Notes: generated by a model not told the origin, from the letters alone. A stretch of 64,000 nt of DNA from Emiliania huxleyi CCMP1516 (GCF_000372725.1 NW_005197722.1:410631-474630); one strand, 5' to 3'. Positions 10,512 through 22,456 are shown, numbered from the stretch's first letter. Numbers and translations: made by a program.

Positions 10512-12079
10512 CTACTCCGAGTCTCCCGCCATCGCCTCCCGCGCCTTGGCGGTGAGCACGCGCGCTCGCTTCCCAATGAGCACGGCGGAGCCGCAGGGGC
10601 CGGTGTGCCCGAGAGGGCGGCCGCAGCCGAGCGTCCTCTTGCAGCTCAGGGCGTGCTTCTCTGGCGTCGACGGCACGCCGCCGCCGCCGCCGCCGCTCCC
10701 GCCCGCCGCCGCGGCAGCGCCGGCGCCGCTGGTCGAACGCCGGAATGGCCGCCGGGGCGATGGGGCGCCCTTGACGCTGCCGTCCCCTCCGTCCCCGGAA
10801 ACGCTACCGCTGTCGCTGCTGCTGCCGCCGCCGCCGTCGCTGCTGCTGCCTGCCGCCCTGCTGGCACCGCTGCTAGTGCTGCGGCTGCCGCTGCCGCTGC
10901 TGCCGATACTGCTGCTGCGGGAGAGAGCCATGAGGGAGAGGGCTGCAACCACCTATAGGAGAATGGACGGTGGGCTGTGGACCGTGCGCTGCGTTCAGCG
11001 CCTGGCCAGAGAGTTTGTGAGAAAGTGGAGGGAGCGGCGGCAGAGGACGCGCAGACCCACCCGTGCGCGCACCCGTCTCGAGTGCTACGTTGCGATGACT
11101 TTGCGATGACTTTTGCGGCGTCTCTCGGATCTGGGGCAACCACCGGCGGCTCTGCGACGGAGAGTGCCTCGGAGGCTGCGGTTCGGCAAGCCGCCGCCTG
11201 GAGCGCCAAAAGTGCGCTGCGTTGCGTGCCGCCGCCGCCGCCGCCGCAGCCTCCGCCTCCGCCGCCGCCACCGCCGCAGCCCATCATTGCAAGGCTCGCA
11301 GCGCCGGCTTCCACCCCCGCCGCCGCGCTATTCCGCAGCGGCGGCCCACGAGCGGGCGCCTCCCGTGCCGTCCCTGCCGCCTCCGCCACCGACAGCGCAC
11401 CGCCGCCACCGCCGCCGCTCTGGGCGTGCGCCTCTACAAGTAGCTCGAGCAGCAGACGCACCCGCACAAGCATCGCCTCCTTGGGGGGCGAAGAGGGAGG
11501 GGGGGGGAGGGGGGGTCGGAGACGGAGGTGTGAGAAGGGGGACGCGAGGCGAGGAGGAGTGGTGGGCGAAGGGGAGGGCGGAGTGAGCCAGGGGGAGATT
11601 GCGGGAGACGCCTGGGCGTGGGCGCTTGAAAGCGAGGCCTGCAACCGCTCGAGCGTCAGCATGAGCGTTTCGCCGGCCTGCTCCTCCTCGCGGAGCTCTT
11701 CGCACAACCGCGCCAAAGCCGACTCCGCGTTCGGCGCCCGCGACACGTGAGGGTCTTGGGGCGCCTCCGGTCTCCGCCGCTCGTTAGGCTTCGGGCGCTT
11801 GCGCATGATGGTCTTGGCCAGCGCGGGCGCATCGCGGCGGAACGACATGTGGTGCCACGTGTTGTTTGAGCCCGGGCTGATTGTGAATGAGTGCGCGTGA
11901 AGCGACCGTGAGAGAGACGGATAGCTGCAGTGGCCGAAGAACCTGGGAATGACGTCTCGAGCGAGCCGCTCGGGGTTGGTGACCCATACGTGCGTACCGT
12001 CCTCGCTCCAGCCGATGCAGTCGTGCCCGGAGGACACCAACTCGTGAAGTTTTGCGCCGAACGTGGGCACGAAAGGCAT
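10512..12079 (-). CDS. HSF-type DNA-binding transcription factor
   Basis: The first exon opens at 12079 with ATG right after CTCTCCAG. It encodes a heat-shock-factor DNA-binding domain of about 95 residues: FVPTFGAKLHELVSSG, IGWSEDGTHVWVTNPE, IPRFFGHCSYPSLSRSLHAH and WHHMSFRRDAPALAKTIMRK. A charged helix, a Pro-rich linker and a Gly/Ala-rich region follow (to about 11060). The last exon (about 10940-10512, another frame) is Ser/Gly-rich and ends with LGCGRPLGHTGPCGSAVLIG and TAKAREAMAGDSE. The intron between about 11060 and 10940 could not be fixed exactly. The start may lie further upstream, because a coding-looking stretch (GLEQAICERDIEKHNDDETD) sits at 12100-12190 on the same strand. HSF-like folds bind nGAAn-type sites; the target is unknown. 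Confidence 0.7.
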
Positions 12080-12106
12080 CTGGAGAGAGGCAGCTAATGA
12101 CCCCAC

Positions 12107-13044
12107 ACACAGCTCCGTCCAAGATCAGATCGGTCTCGTCGTCGTTATGCTTCTCGATATCTCGTTCACAGATCGCCTGCTCCAGTCCAGTTGCGCACGT
12201 ATCGGGTTGAGCGTGCGGGCCGTATACAACCCGGCGGGAGCGAGAACTGGGCGATCGGCGAGATCGACCCTGGCGGCCGAAGGGCCTCGGAGGGTGGCCC
12301 AAATAGGGGTCACATGGCCCCTCCGCATCCTACGGGCTGATTTGCTTTGGACGAACCATTCCGAGTGGTCGAATAGGGGCGATCGGGCGTGCGACGGTGC
12401 GAGCTTACGGAAGAGACTCGGATGGAGGGAATAAAGGTACTTGACACAGTAAGTCCTTAGGACTGGTAAATTGGTGTGATCGTGAAAGCTTGTCAGCCGT
12501 GCGTCTTACGCATGAGTGGGAGCTGTTTGGCGGTCGGGTGGGTGCGGGGAGCTTGGGAGGCGAGCCGGTCATGCGTGCGGAGCGCGTTCGGGTACGGTCG
12601 GTGCGGTCCTCGGCGGTCGCGGCGTTGCCCGTTCGTGCCGTTCGACCGTTCGAGCCGGTCGGTATGCGTGACGGAGCGGTCTGTGAGGGCTGGGGCCGTA
12701 GGAGCTAACGTAACGAGGCGTGTTGTTCACTGATTACAAGTGCTAGTGCGCAGCCTCTAGAGTCCTAGTCTCGTAACGAAGCTCGTATTCTTGCATCTTA
12801 GATCTTGTGCCACATACGCACATAGTGGGTGAAACTTCTGGAGACGGGGAACTAAAGCCGCAAGTCAAATGAGCTGAGGGAAGGACAAGGAGTCCAGCAC
12901 CAGCATCCAGCTCAACGCAACGAGAGTTTCAGATGATCAGAGACGCGGTGAAAAAACCGCTCGGCTGTGTAAAAACCGTATGTTCAATGTTGTACTGTAC
13001 AGTAAGAGACTTTGTGTTAGAAACTGCGCTTCTGGGCCAGTCAG
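12107..13044. other. Intergenic stretch, mostly unexplained
   Basis: Apart from a short minus-strand coding-looking piece at 12100-12190 (perhaps a 5' exon of the HSF gene), I see no gene or RNA. Positions 12540-12720 are rich in short ggtcggt/gttcg motifs. Confidence 0.35.
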
Positions 13045-13999
13045 TCAGTTTCTAACGTCGGTTACAGATAAACTGATGGTCCCGGGGAGGAATGTGATGA
13101 AGTTTTCGAGCGGCACTGAGGCGCCCACCACCCTAGTCAGGAATGTGCTGACAATGTCTGAAGTGACAGCGACCTTGATTCCTTTTGGCTGGAATGGGTG
13201 AACTCCTGGGATGCAGCGCGCGTTCTCATGGATACGGCGCACCCGCTCGTCCTCCGAGAGACGCAGCGCGTCATGCGTATTTGCCAGCTCGATCTCACGG
13301 ACGGGCTCATTATCAAAAGTACTGCACCTCAGACTCGCTGTGGCGAGCGCGGCCTGATCCTTGGATGTGCGCTTTGGTGGTATTAAAGATGGAGAATCGA
13401 ATGACAAACTCCTTCGCATCACAAAAACTCGAAAAACCAAAGAAAATATTAAAAAAGATCTTCTTGCGATGTCCGACGACGTCGACGATCCCCCCCGCAG
13501 CAGCCAAAAGCTGCTCCCTCGAACCGCGGCCGACTCTTGTCTACCATCGCGGCCGCAGGCCCGCAGCTGTTGAGCTCTCCAGAACGCAGAAGAATGGTGC
13601 CTCATATGCTGCCTTCTCCCTGCGGATGCTGCCGGCGAGCCTGGCGGTCCGCTGTACTACAAGGAAGTGTTGACTCGATTCTACCTCGAATTCTTCTACC
13701 CCCACGACTCGGAACGCGAATGTGACAGGACCATCGGGTCCTTCAGCCACCAAAGTGAAATCACCCGAGAGCAGCTGAGCCTGCCTCTGGCCTCGCCTCC
13801 CACCTCTCCTTCAGGCATTCGTGGCATCCTATGGGTCGTCCAGAGTATCGACCTCTGGCGAGTCAGCCAGCCCCACTTTGAGGGCGCCATGAAGTACAGA
13901 GATCGCCACCTCGCTGGCCTCTCCGCAAGGCCCCCCGACCGCGTCGAACTCATCGGCGCGGGCTCTCTCGGCTACGGGACCGGCCCCAGCTTCGGCTGA
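13045..13999. other. Region with coding-like frames on both strands, gene not resolved
   Basis: Minus strand, 13045-13320: a readable segment with EPVREIELANTHDALRLSED and THPF-type ending SVTDVRN, plus FTLVAEGPDGPVTFAFRVVG at 13690-13750. Plus strand, 13643-13999: GPLYYKEVLTRFYLEFFYPH and then SERECDRTIGSFSHQ to a TGA at 13997-13999. The two strands mirror each other in codon pattern, so I cannot choose. No family recognised. The stretch 13380-13520 is AT-richer and less like coding. Confidence 0.25.
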
Positions 14000-14171
14000 G
14001 GGCTGACAAGCTGCCGAGCCCAAATCACTGTGAGAGTCGTGATTTCTTGTTGGTTTTCTAAAACCTCTCTCGACGAGGACAGCGCGACAGGAAGGAAGAG
14101 ACAAAATTGATGTTGCTAAAAATCTCTCTCGAGGACAACAGGGCAGTCTGGACACGCACGCATCACGGGGG

Positions 14172-15466
14172 ATGTCTTTCATTGTTACCGGCTCGCCGTG
14201 GTTGCTCCGCCGCTGGACAGCCCTCTCCACCACCCTCGCCACAGGGATGTACCACTTCCAGATGAGAAAAAAGTGGAGCTCGCTTCAGATTGTCGATCAG
14301 CTTCCGTGGGCGACGGCGCCCTTCGACGACCTGTCGATCAGGCCAATGTTGCTCCTTTCGGCGCTTCAGCCGCATCGCGCGGGCACGCGCGCCGCGGCGC
14401 CGGTGCTGCAGCAAGACCGGGCCACGCAGAGGCTCGGCGTCGCCCCGCCGGGCGAGAACCCCATGGGCGGCTACCCGCCCCCTTTCCACGGCGGCCAGCA
14501 GCAGCGCGGCTTTGCACAGCAAGGGTACCCGCAGCAGGGCGGGTACGGAGGCGGCGGGCGTGGACGATACGGGGGCGACGGCGCCGCGACGCCGGCGATG
14601 GCGGCACAGGCGGCGAGGGCGGCGGAGGCGGCGGCCGCTGCCGCAGCAGCCGCGGCTGCGAGGGCGAGGGAGATGGAGTTTGAAGCCTTCCAGCAGCAGC
14701 CGGGGTACCCCCCGCAGCAGCGCGGCGCGTCGGGGTATCCCCCGCGGCAGGGCGGTGCATCGAACTACCCCCGGCAAGGCGGGTACGGCCAGCAACGAGG
14801 CAAAGCAGTCTATTTGACGGGATGCCGCCAGATGAAAGGGACGGCAGACCGCTCATTCCTTGTTGCTGTCGTGTAGGCGGATACCCGCCCCAGGGTGGCT
14901 ACGGCGGCCCGCCGCGCGGCGGCGGCTTTGGCGGCCAGCAAGCCCCCCCGCGGGAGGGCGGGCAGGGGGGCTACGCCCCTCCGCGGGGCGGCTTTGGCGG
15001 CCTGGGCTTCCCGCGGCAAGGCGGGCAGGGGTACCCACCTGCCCAGGGTCAGGGCCCAGGCGGGTACCCGCGGCCAGGACAGCCCGGCGGGCTCGGCGGG
15101 CAGCAGTACGGAGGCGGCCAGTACGGCGGCAGCGGGCAGCAGTACGGGGGCGGCGGCCAGTACGGAGGCGGGCCGCAGTACGGAGGCGGGCCGCAGTACG
15201 GAGGGCAGTCCGGCTATGGCGGGCAGTCCGGCCGGGGCTACGATGGCGGCGAGGGCTTCGGCGCTGAGATGCCGATGCCCGGCCGCGAGAAGGAGTACGA
15301 GGACTGGATGAAGGGCGGCGGTGGCATGGGCGGCCCCTCCGGGCCCGCCTCCCGGCCTCCACCCATCGACGACGACCGCCGCAACCGCTCACCAGGATTG
15401 AAGAACAACTTTTACGACATCCCGACCTCGGACTTCAAGCGGCCCTGGACCGGCGCGCGCCGGTAG
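14172..15466 (+). CDS. Gly/Tyr/Pro/Gln-rich low-complexity protein
   Basis: Exon 1 runs to 14799, exon 2 from 14877 to the TAG at 15464-15466. The intron 14800-14876 starts with GC (CAACGAG before GCAAAG) and ends GTGTAG; only this splice keeps the repeat frame. The protein is dominated by GGYPPQ, QQYGGG and YGGGPQYGGG repeats around an Ala-rich helix (AAQAARAAEAAAAAA), so it is prion-like and probably disordered, as in RNA-granule proteins. The C-terminus is conserved-looking: NRSPGLKNNFYDIPTSDFKR. The 5' part (14172-14260) overlaps a dispersed repeat also found at 2685-2790, so the true start may be the ATG at 14248 or later. No family name assigned. Confidence 0.6.
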
Positions 15467-15696
15467 CTGTTGCCATCGGGCATGGTGCGGCGACAGCAGC
15501 ACACCCATCGCTGGCAGCGATGGAGAAGGGTGTGGCGGGCGGGCGGCGCGGTGAGGGAGCTTCGAGCCGACTTGCAAGAACGACCTTGGCTTCAAATCGC
15601 GGTGCGCCCTCGTGTAAAACGCGTGCTTGTGTCATGTGTGTGTATTCTCCTCTGGCTGGGCGGTGGGGGTGGCGTGCGGACGCGCCAGTCATGGAA

Positions 15697-16632
15697 ATCA
15701 ACCATATCTCGATAACTCATGAAAGTAGGCGCAATGCATCGGGCTCGGGGACTAGGTCCTCTCCAGCCTCTGCGGGTGGCGGATGTTGATGACACATTTG
15801 GCGATTCCGCGGCTTACTGGGCCCCTGAGCCGCTACCCGTGTGCGATTTTTGTGGCCCGGACATGATACTGATAGTAAACGGGTCAGAACCGGCCAAACA
15901 CAGGCTACAGCCCCACACACGCGCCCGCCATAGCTCCTGGAGAGCATGCGCGAGTGACGCGCTACAAGCCGCGAGAGTGGCATCAGAGGCAGGAACGACG
16001 TGCTCTTGCTGCACCTCGCAGCTGCACCGAGTGTGCTCGCAGTGTATGCCACGGCCACTGCCTGCGGCATTGCTCCCGTGCAGCTAGGCGATGCAGGTCC
16101 ATCAGCAGGGCTCATCCAATGCGAGCGCACATTGTGCGTAGCCGCGGGCAGGTGGCAGTGCACGGCCGCACACCGGCTGTGGCGGCTCGTATGCCCCCGG
16201 CAGTGCTGCTAGTCATCAACTGGCGTATTAGGGCCGCAGCAGACTGCTGCTGTGGCAGCAGCAGCAGCCTGCTGCTGCCTGATTCAGTCAAGCCAGCGGT
16301 GCAGCGAGGCGTGCAGAATTCGCGCGGTTTTGTCCCTCCTGAGGCTGAGCGCATTCGAGCGAATCGAGCCCATCGACCGGAGTTGGATGGTACCCCGCGT
16401 CTCACTGAGACGCGGGGTACTGGCCATGGCCGGACTACGGAGCGTGAGGTGGCGAGCGGAGCGAGCGACAAAACAACGAGAAAAACACCGATGTGACGAT
16501 GTCAAACGTCAGATCTGCGCCACCCAGGGCTGGACCTAGTCGGGCGCCCAGTTGATTGCGCTTACTTTCATGAGAGAGAGAGAGCGCGTCGACAAGCACA
16601 AGAATCAAGATAGTTATCGAAATATGGTTGAT
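15697..16632. mobile_element. Candidate non-autonomous DNA element with terminal inverted repeats
   Basis: The left arm (15697-15735, atcaaccatatctcgataac then tcatgaaagtaggcgcaat) is inverted at 16555-16632. The right arm is interrupted by about 38 bp containing an (AG)n run. Total about 936 bp. No transposase and no clear target duplication were seen. The interior has no convincing gene. Confidence 0.45.
16390..16420. repeat. 31-bp perfect palindrome
   Basis: Arms of 15 bases (gtaccccgcgtctca and its complement) around one central base. It lies inside the candidate TIR element at 15697-16632. Confidence 0.9.
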
Positions 16633-17356
16633 CAAAGTTGTGACACCGTCACAAAAGTGATGCACGTATTGGGAGCGAGACTGTCTCCCAAATCTTCGTC
16701 GATACTTCAGCCACGAAATCTCAGTCTTCCCGTCGCTCGGTGTGAGTTTCTAGAGGAAGCGCGTGAGATCTCAAGTGGCCAAGATTTTCCTCGTTTCGCT
16801 TTGGGAGTTTGAGATTTCGATGAGGGGTGGAGGAGAGACTGAGACTGCAAGCAAGAGTCGATCGATTCGATTCCAAGGCGGGCGGTGACCAGGCGGTGAC
16901 ACCGGTATACACAGCGGCAGCCCTCTTGAGAATCGTGCTTTTGGGGTGATTTTCGAAGGGCGTAGGGCGAGGTCTCGGCCGCCGCTCACGCCAGCGAGTC
17001 CCCGTTGCCCAACCCCTCAGGGGTGAAACCCACCGCTCTTTATACTCGTTTATTCACGAGGCGACCCCAGGGAACCGTGGGCAGGTTCCCTAGGGGCGTG
17101 CTGTGAACAAACAGCGAAGAAGACGCCTGGAGGTGAAACCCAACACGGTCTCGGTTGTGGGGCACCTGGGTTGTGCCCAACGAGTCCTCGTTCCAGTCGC
17201 CCGGTCCCGAGCCCGGTGTGCACCGCAGCGTGACCACGCTCGTCGCCACCCTTTCGGTCTCTTGCGCGTGAGCGGAGCGACGCCGCCCAGCGCGGTTCGC
17301 TGTGAGCCACACTCTCGACCGCGCCACACTCTCGGCAGCGAGCTCGCAAGTGCCAC
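16633..17356. other. Intergenic stretch upstream of the glycosyltransferase gene
   Basis: No credible ORF. Probably includes the promoter of the + strand gene starting at 17357. Confidence 0.4.
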
Positions 17357-18959
17357 ATGGGTGCAGCCGCCGGGCCAAAGATCGCTCTCTTCACCACCTA
17401 CACCAGCGACTACCAGGCCGGACCGCTCTGCAGCCGCGTCAACCAAGCTTACGCCACGCGGCACGGATACGGCTGGGTCGAGGCCGTGGGCGATCCGCGC
17501 CGCAGAGCCGCCGGCCACGACCCGCCGGCTCGTCACCCCACCTGGGACAAGGTCTCGCTGCTGCTCGAGCTGCTCGATGGGCTTTTGGCGGGCGCCTCGC
17601 CGCGCGGCCTCTCGCCGGCGACGACACACCTCTTGTGGATCGACGCGGACGCCGTTGTCCTGCGGCACGAGCGGCGGTTGGAGGAGCTTCTCGACTCGCT
17701 CCCAGCAGGCGCGCCCACGACGCCCTTCTCCCTGCAGCTGCTTTGACCCGCCGGCCCCGCCCCCCTCCGCCTGGCGACTCGCCTCCCGCTGATCAAGTAG
17801 CCGGCTCTGGACGCCTCTCTCCGTGCCAGAGCCGGAGGATACCTCAGCGCACAAGCCTCGCGTCGCGTGAGCAGTGCGCCGCGGCCCGGACGCACCGGCG
17901 CGGGTGCTTTATACGCGCGTCCACATCCGTCAACGTCGCTTCTCCCGCTCCCTTCGCCGCGCGGGCCCGGATGCCATCCCCTCTCGCGCCGACCCCGAGC
18001 CTCCCGGAACCTTCCCGGAACCTTCCCGCAGACGTCGAGCTCCTAATCGGCGAAGACCTCACGCTCGCCTGCCTAGAAGCGGAATACGCATTCTTGGACT
18101 CCAACCAGCGCTCGGGAGGAGACGCGTTCAGCTGTGATCGACCGTGTTCAGCCGCATTCCCTGTATTCGCGTCGCTCGTATTCACACGGTGCTGGTGCTC
18201 GGATACACTTCACGACACCGTTGTCCCGCCCTGACGTTGGCGTATTCAGCACGTAGGCTCGCCTGCGCGCTCAACGCCGGCGTGTGGCTCGTGCGCGTGT
18301 CCGAGTGGGCGCGCTCGCTGTGGCGCGACGTCTGGGCCGCCGACGCGTCGCGCCGCTTCTGGCAGAGGCCCCACCACGAGCAGTCTTGCCTGCTGCACCA
18401 GCTGGCTCTCCGCGGGCAGCCGCTCAAGCAGGCCTGCCCCTTCCACTCCTTTGCGGGAGGCCAGCTCCTCAAGCTCTCGCAGCGCGTCGCCGTCCTGCCG
18501 CGGCACGCCTTCAACACCAACCGCGGCGACGTGCGCCCGCACGGCCCGCATCGCGCCGCCCCCGCCCTCGGCGCCGCGCGCGAGGCTTGGCCGCCGTGGC
18601 GCGGCCAGCCCCTGCCCGCCCTCCCCCCCGCGGGAGAGCTCGTGCAGGCGGGCGGGCGCGGCATGGCGGGCGCGGCGGATGCGCGCTGCGAGTTTGTCTT
18701 CCACGCGGCCGGCCGGCCGGCGGTCCTCGGCGCCGCGCCGGGCAAGCTCGAGGCGCTGCGCGCCATGCTCACGCACGCCGGCCTCGGCGGGTTCCTGAGG
18801 CACGGAGCGGCCGGCGCTGGCGAGGCCCCGGCGGCCGCCGACGGAGGGGCAGGCGGCGGGGAGGAGTCGCGCTTGTTCGGGTCCCTCGCACTCCTCGATT
18901 CGCTCATCGTCGCCACGCGCAACGGGGCGCTGCTTTTGAAGACGTGTGAGGCGGGGTAG
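17357..18959 (+). CDS. GT34-like glycosyltransferase (GMA12/MNN10 type)
   Basis: Three exons: 17357-17708, 18032-18062 and 18257-18959, giving 361 residues. Both introns begin with GC (17709-18031 and 18063-18256), and only these joins give the continuous family sequence SLPADVELLIGEDLTLACAL. Motifs: IALFTTYTSDYQAG at the N-terminus, HPTWDKVSLLLELL, the metal/nucleotide-sugar site WIDADAVV (D96, D98), NAGVWLVRVSEWARSLWRDV, HHEQSCLLHQL and FVFHAAGRPA. Galactosyl- or mannosyl-transferases of this family work in the Golgi, usually with an N-terminal anchor, which is not seen here; an upstream exon could supply it. The acceptor and sugar are unknown. Confidence 0.75.
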
Positions 18960-19399
18960 CGGCATGGGTAGCGGACGAAGAGCTGCACTGTAATATAAAT
19001 AAATAGATGCAGACGGACCCATGCGCCGATTCCTGCATTCGTCTGGTGTGCCGGCCTGCGAAGTGCGATGCCAGCCTGGGCGTGCACCCGCTGCACCGTG
19101 CACACGTCGACTCGTGGCTTCGTGTATCAACACGAGCAGACACCATATTCCCGATCCCCACACGCCTTGGCTTCGGTGTTTTCTGGCTCTGCGGCGAGAT
19201 ACGGCTCTACACACGTACACGTGGTCGGTCACAAAGGAACAATACGTATATTTGAACAAAAAGGAGCACTGACGGAGTCCGCAGGAGCAGCAGGCAGCAC
19301 CGCAGGTTTGAGTTCTACACCACGTACGGTACGCGTATAGCTCGACCGCAAAGCGTGCCGGCCGAATGAATTACGCCGGCCACACGGGAACACCATGAT
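18960..19399. other. Intergenic stretch with AT-rich 3' end signal
   Basis: Starts with a taatataaataaatag run at 18991-19006 that could serve polyadenylation of the glycosyltransferase gene. No gene seen. Confidence 0.4.
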
Positions 19400-21266
19400 T
19401 CATCTACTCACTGTGGGTGGCCCACTCGCAACAACTGTGTCGCCATCAACATGCACTGTTCCGCAGTGAGTGAGTGCTTCCTCTACGTCTGCGCGTGATG
19501 CGCCGACCAGCAGCGCCCCCATCTTTGTAACCAGCTCGCCACCTTCACCGCCGCCCTCACTGCCGCCAGCTCCACCGGCAACCTCAGAAGCAGCCTCGCC
19601 GCCGGCCCCACTGTTAGCGGCGGTAGCGGCGGCGGCGGCAATGGCGGTGCCGATGGCCTCGCCGCTGCCAGCCTCGCCGCCCGCGGCTGCCAAAAGGCGC
19701 TCGATCCAACGCCGCGCCTCGGGGAGTGAGCGCGTAGCCACCGCCTCCCGGAGCAAATCGCGCGCGCGACAGAGTTCGGTCCGCAGGATGGCAAGGGTGG
19801 AGGCGGTGACCATGCCTCCGAGGTCTCTGGTCGGCTCGAGCGGGTCCTCAATCGCAAAGTGCTGCGCTGCCCGCGGGTCGAAGCATGGGCAAGAGGAGAG
19901 CGGCTGCAGCCCTCCGGCGGAGACGCACGCAGCGAGGGCCAGGCCAGCCGGCGATCGGTCCGACAGCAGCTGCAACGCGGTGTCGAAGAAGTTGGTGAGC
20001 AGCAGCGGGAGTCTCGGCGCGGGTAACGGGGCCGCCTTCCAAAACTTGCGCGCGGCGGCGGCGTTTCCGCAAAAGGAGTAGCTCACGGCACGGCCATCGG
20101 GCGTCCGCGCGGTGTTCGCGACCAAAGCCCACGGAGGAGCCAGCCCTTGGAGGTTGGGCAGCTGCCCGAGGTGCTGCAGGTGGCAGATGGCGAGAAGCGA
20201 CCACGCGTAGCTCGACGGGAAGCAGTGCCGCGCCGAGCATACCCGCCGCGCCCTTGCCCACGCCTTGACCAGCAGGCAGAGCTGCCACGCACACTCGTCC
20301 ACCTCCATGTACGTGCGAATCAGCCGCGTGTTGTCGAGGGCGATGACGTTCCCGACCGAGACGTCGACAACAAGATCCGAGGTGAGGACCAGCGGCGCTC
20401 CCGCAGGCGAGGACCAGTCGCTCGGGAAGGTCATTGTGCAGATCGGGACTCGCGCGGCGAGCACCGCCGTCGCCGTGACGCCTGGCACTGAGCCAAACGC
20501 GTCCGCAATGTCCGACAACAAGCGGCGCTGCAGCTCCGGCGGCAGCTCGAGCAGCACTGTCAAGTCGATGTCAGATGCGGAGCTGCCGAGCAGCGATGTG
20601 GCACTCCCGTAGGCGAGGACCAGCGGCGCTGGACTGTGTAGCCGCGCCGCATTTTGCGCCACCAGCTGCGGCGGCGCCGAGGCGAGCCACGAGCGGCAGA
20701 AATGGTCTAGCTGCGGGACGGTGCGCGAGAAGATCTTGTCGCGGCGGTCTCTCGCGTACCCACTCGGAGGCTCAAGCCTCGCGCGCGCCTCAAGCGCCCT
20801 GCCACACCAGATCGGAGTCCGCTGGCCGGCGGCGGCCTCCGTCGCACTACTCGACCCGTGCGCGCCGTCCTCCATGCGCTTGATCGCAACCACCGCGCCG
20901 CCCGCCGCGCGCAGATTGCGCATCCCCTGCTCGCGCAGCTGCTGGGCCTGCGCACCGGGGCGGGGAGCGGGTGGGGAGCGGGCGGGGAGCGGCGAGGCGG
21001 CGTGGCGCTATGGCGGCCTTCTCCGCCAGCTTGGCGGCCTTCCTCTCCGCCTTGCTCGACGGCTTTTTCTTTCCCGCCGTTGTGCCTGTGGCGGCGGTCG
21101 AATCCGCCGCCCGCTCGTCCAGCCTTCCGCTCTCCTCGAGCGCCGCCACAGGCACCACCCTGACGCCGCCACAGGCACCGGACGCAGCTGGATGGAAGTG
21201 ACGACGAGAGCGGGGACGACTTTGACAGCGTCGCGGCGCGGTGTAAATTCGACTGGCCTGCAGCAT
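19400..21266 (-). CDS. Terminal nucleotidyltransferase (non-canonical poly(A)/TUTase type)
   Basis: Exon 2 is 20947-19400; exon 1 ends at 21018 (KAAKLAEK), joined by a GC-AG intron 20948-21017. Counting from the Met at 20923, a DNA-polymerase-beta-like nucleotidyltransferase core has AYGSATSLLGSSASDIDLTV (catalytic D118 and D120), a third acidic residue in LVVDVSVGN (D187) and the nucleotide-binding run LDNTRLIRTYMEVDECAW and SSYAWSLLAICHLQ. A PAP-associated region follows (FFDTALQLL, FAIEDPLEPTRDLGG). The tail is Ala/Gly-rich. Such enzymes add A or U to RNA 3' ends. The N-terminal exon is Lys-rich; its start (21266 or elsewhere) is uncertain and overlaps a + strand fragment. Confidence 0.8.
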
Positions 21267-22366
21267 CGAATGAGCCGAAACGAGGCACGAGGGCGACGCA
21301 CTTCGTACGCTACGAGGAGATACAATTAGGCAAGGCAGCTGCGCAGGTGATGGTCCTGTTTGCAGAGAGGGGAGTCAAGGAAGGCCAAGAAATCACATGG
21401 TCATATGGGGACTCATACAGGAGCCACCGCAAGAAGATGGGATACAGGGCGGGGACCAGGGCGGATCCGAACGCAATAACACCCCAGCAAGCGCGGACGG
21501 CATTCGCGAGATACTGCAAAAAGATAGACGTGACGAAGGAGGAGCTAGCGTGGAACTTTGGATGCATATCGGCAAGCCAAAATAACGAGCAGGAGGCTGT
21601 CCTGGTGCGTGAGCTAATCCTGAGCAACAATAAGCGACTGTACCACGGAGCACAGAGCGCAGCAGACAGGACGGCAGCGACGGCGGACATGGCAGAGACG
21701 AGTGTGAAACAAAGGGCGGCGGGCATGGAGGGCGGTAGCGACGGGGACGGAGACGGTGACGGTGGCGAGGGAGAGGAAGGGGGTCCATTAACACCAGACA
21801 GCGAGAGGGGCAGGGAGGAAAGGGGGAGAGAGGAAGCCAACGCGACGTGCGCAGAGGATGAGGATATAAACTGGGACGACGCAGCGGAGGGGATAGGCGA
21901 GGGAATCGAAGGACCGGAGGGCTTTCGCGACAGCGACGATGACGACGAAGAAAGGGGAGGGGACGGAGGGGCGACACGCAGGAGGAGCGAAATCGCTAAC
22001 GGCCCGAGCAGAGAGGGCGACGGCGGGGCACGAGGGAACAACGGAGACGCTACCGATGACGCGAACCGAGGCACGGACGCCGGCGGGGACGGGGAGGGCG
22101 ACAGCGACGTCGAGAGGTTGACGCAACCGTATCGAGAGCGCCACCCAAAAAGGGGCGGACAGCCATGGAGGTCACCGAATGGAGGGCGAACGGCACGATG
22201 CGAAAAGGCAGGGCGAGGCGGATGGAGAAAGAAGTGCCGAGAAGGCCGTGGTGGAGGGGAGGGACGGGAGGACGAAAGAAGGGCGAGGAGGACGAGCGGC
22301 CCGCACAGACCGCGAGCAGACAGCGCCTGCTGGCCATTTCGAGACATTCGCCAAGAACGCTAGCTA
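21164..22366 (+). CDS. SET-domain C-terminal fragment with acidic tail
   Basis: Open frame from just after a TGA at 21161-21163, with no ATG before about 21350. The segment MVLFAERGVKEGQEITWSYG matches the end of SET methyltransferase domains (I-x-x-G-E-E-I/L-T-x-x-Y-G); the N-terminal SET half is missing. Beyond it come a charged segment (ARYCKKIDVTKEELAWNFG) and a long Asp/Glu/Gly/Arg-rich tail. Codons are A-rich (ata, aca, aag) and the coding strand is markedly purine-rich, unlike neighbouring genes. It starts without a visible promoter or 5' exon, abutting the divergent nucleotidyltransferase gene. It looks like a gene fragment or part of a repeated element; activity is unlikely. Confidence 0.5.
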
Positions 22367-22455
22367 CATGGGAGGGCTTCGTGAAGGATGGATTGAAAAA
22401 CATTCGAACAAAGAAGAGGCGACGGGAGGAACCGGCGGAGGATGCAGTGACGTGA

Positions 22456-22456
<1 letters not shown>

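Noticed and set aside
10646-12106. One continuous 486-residue HSF reading frame
   Set aside because: The last third is an Ala/Arg-rich shadow; a better C-terminus ending AREAMAGDSE lies in another frame, so an intron is needed.
12480-12720. Possible tRNA or small RNA in a GC-rich stretch
   Set aside because: No cloverleaf or box A/B pattern could be built by eye.
21310-22347. Minus-strand Ser/Pro/Leu-rich 345-residue frame
   Set aside because: Antisense of the purine-rich SET fragment; composition only.
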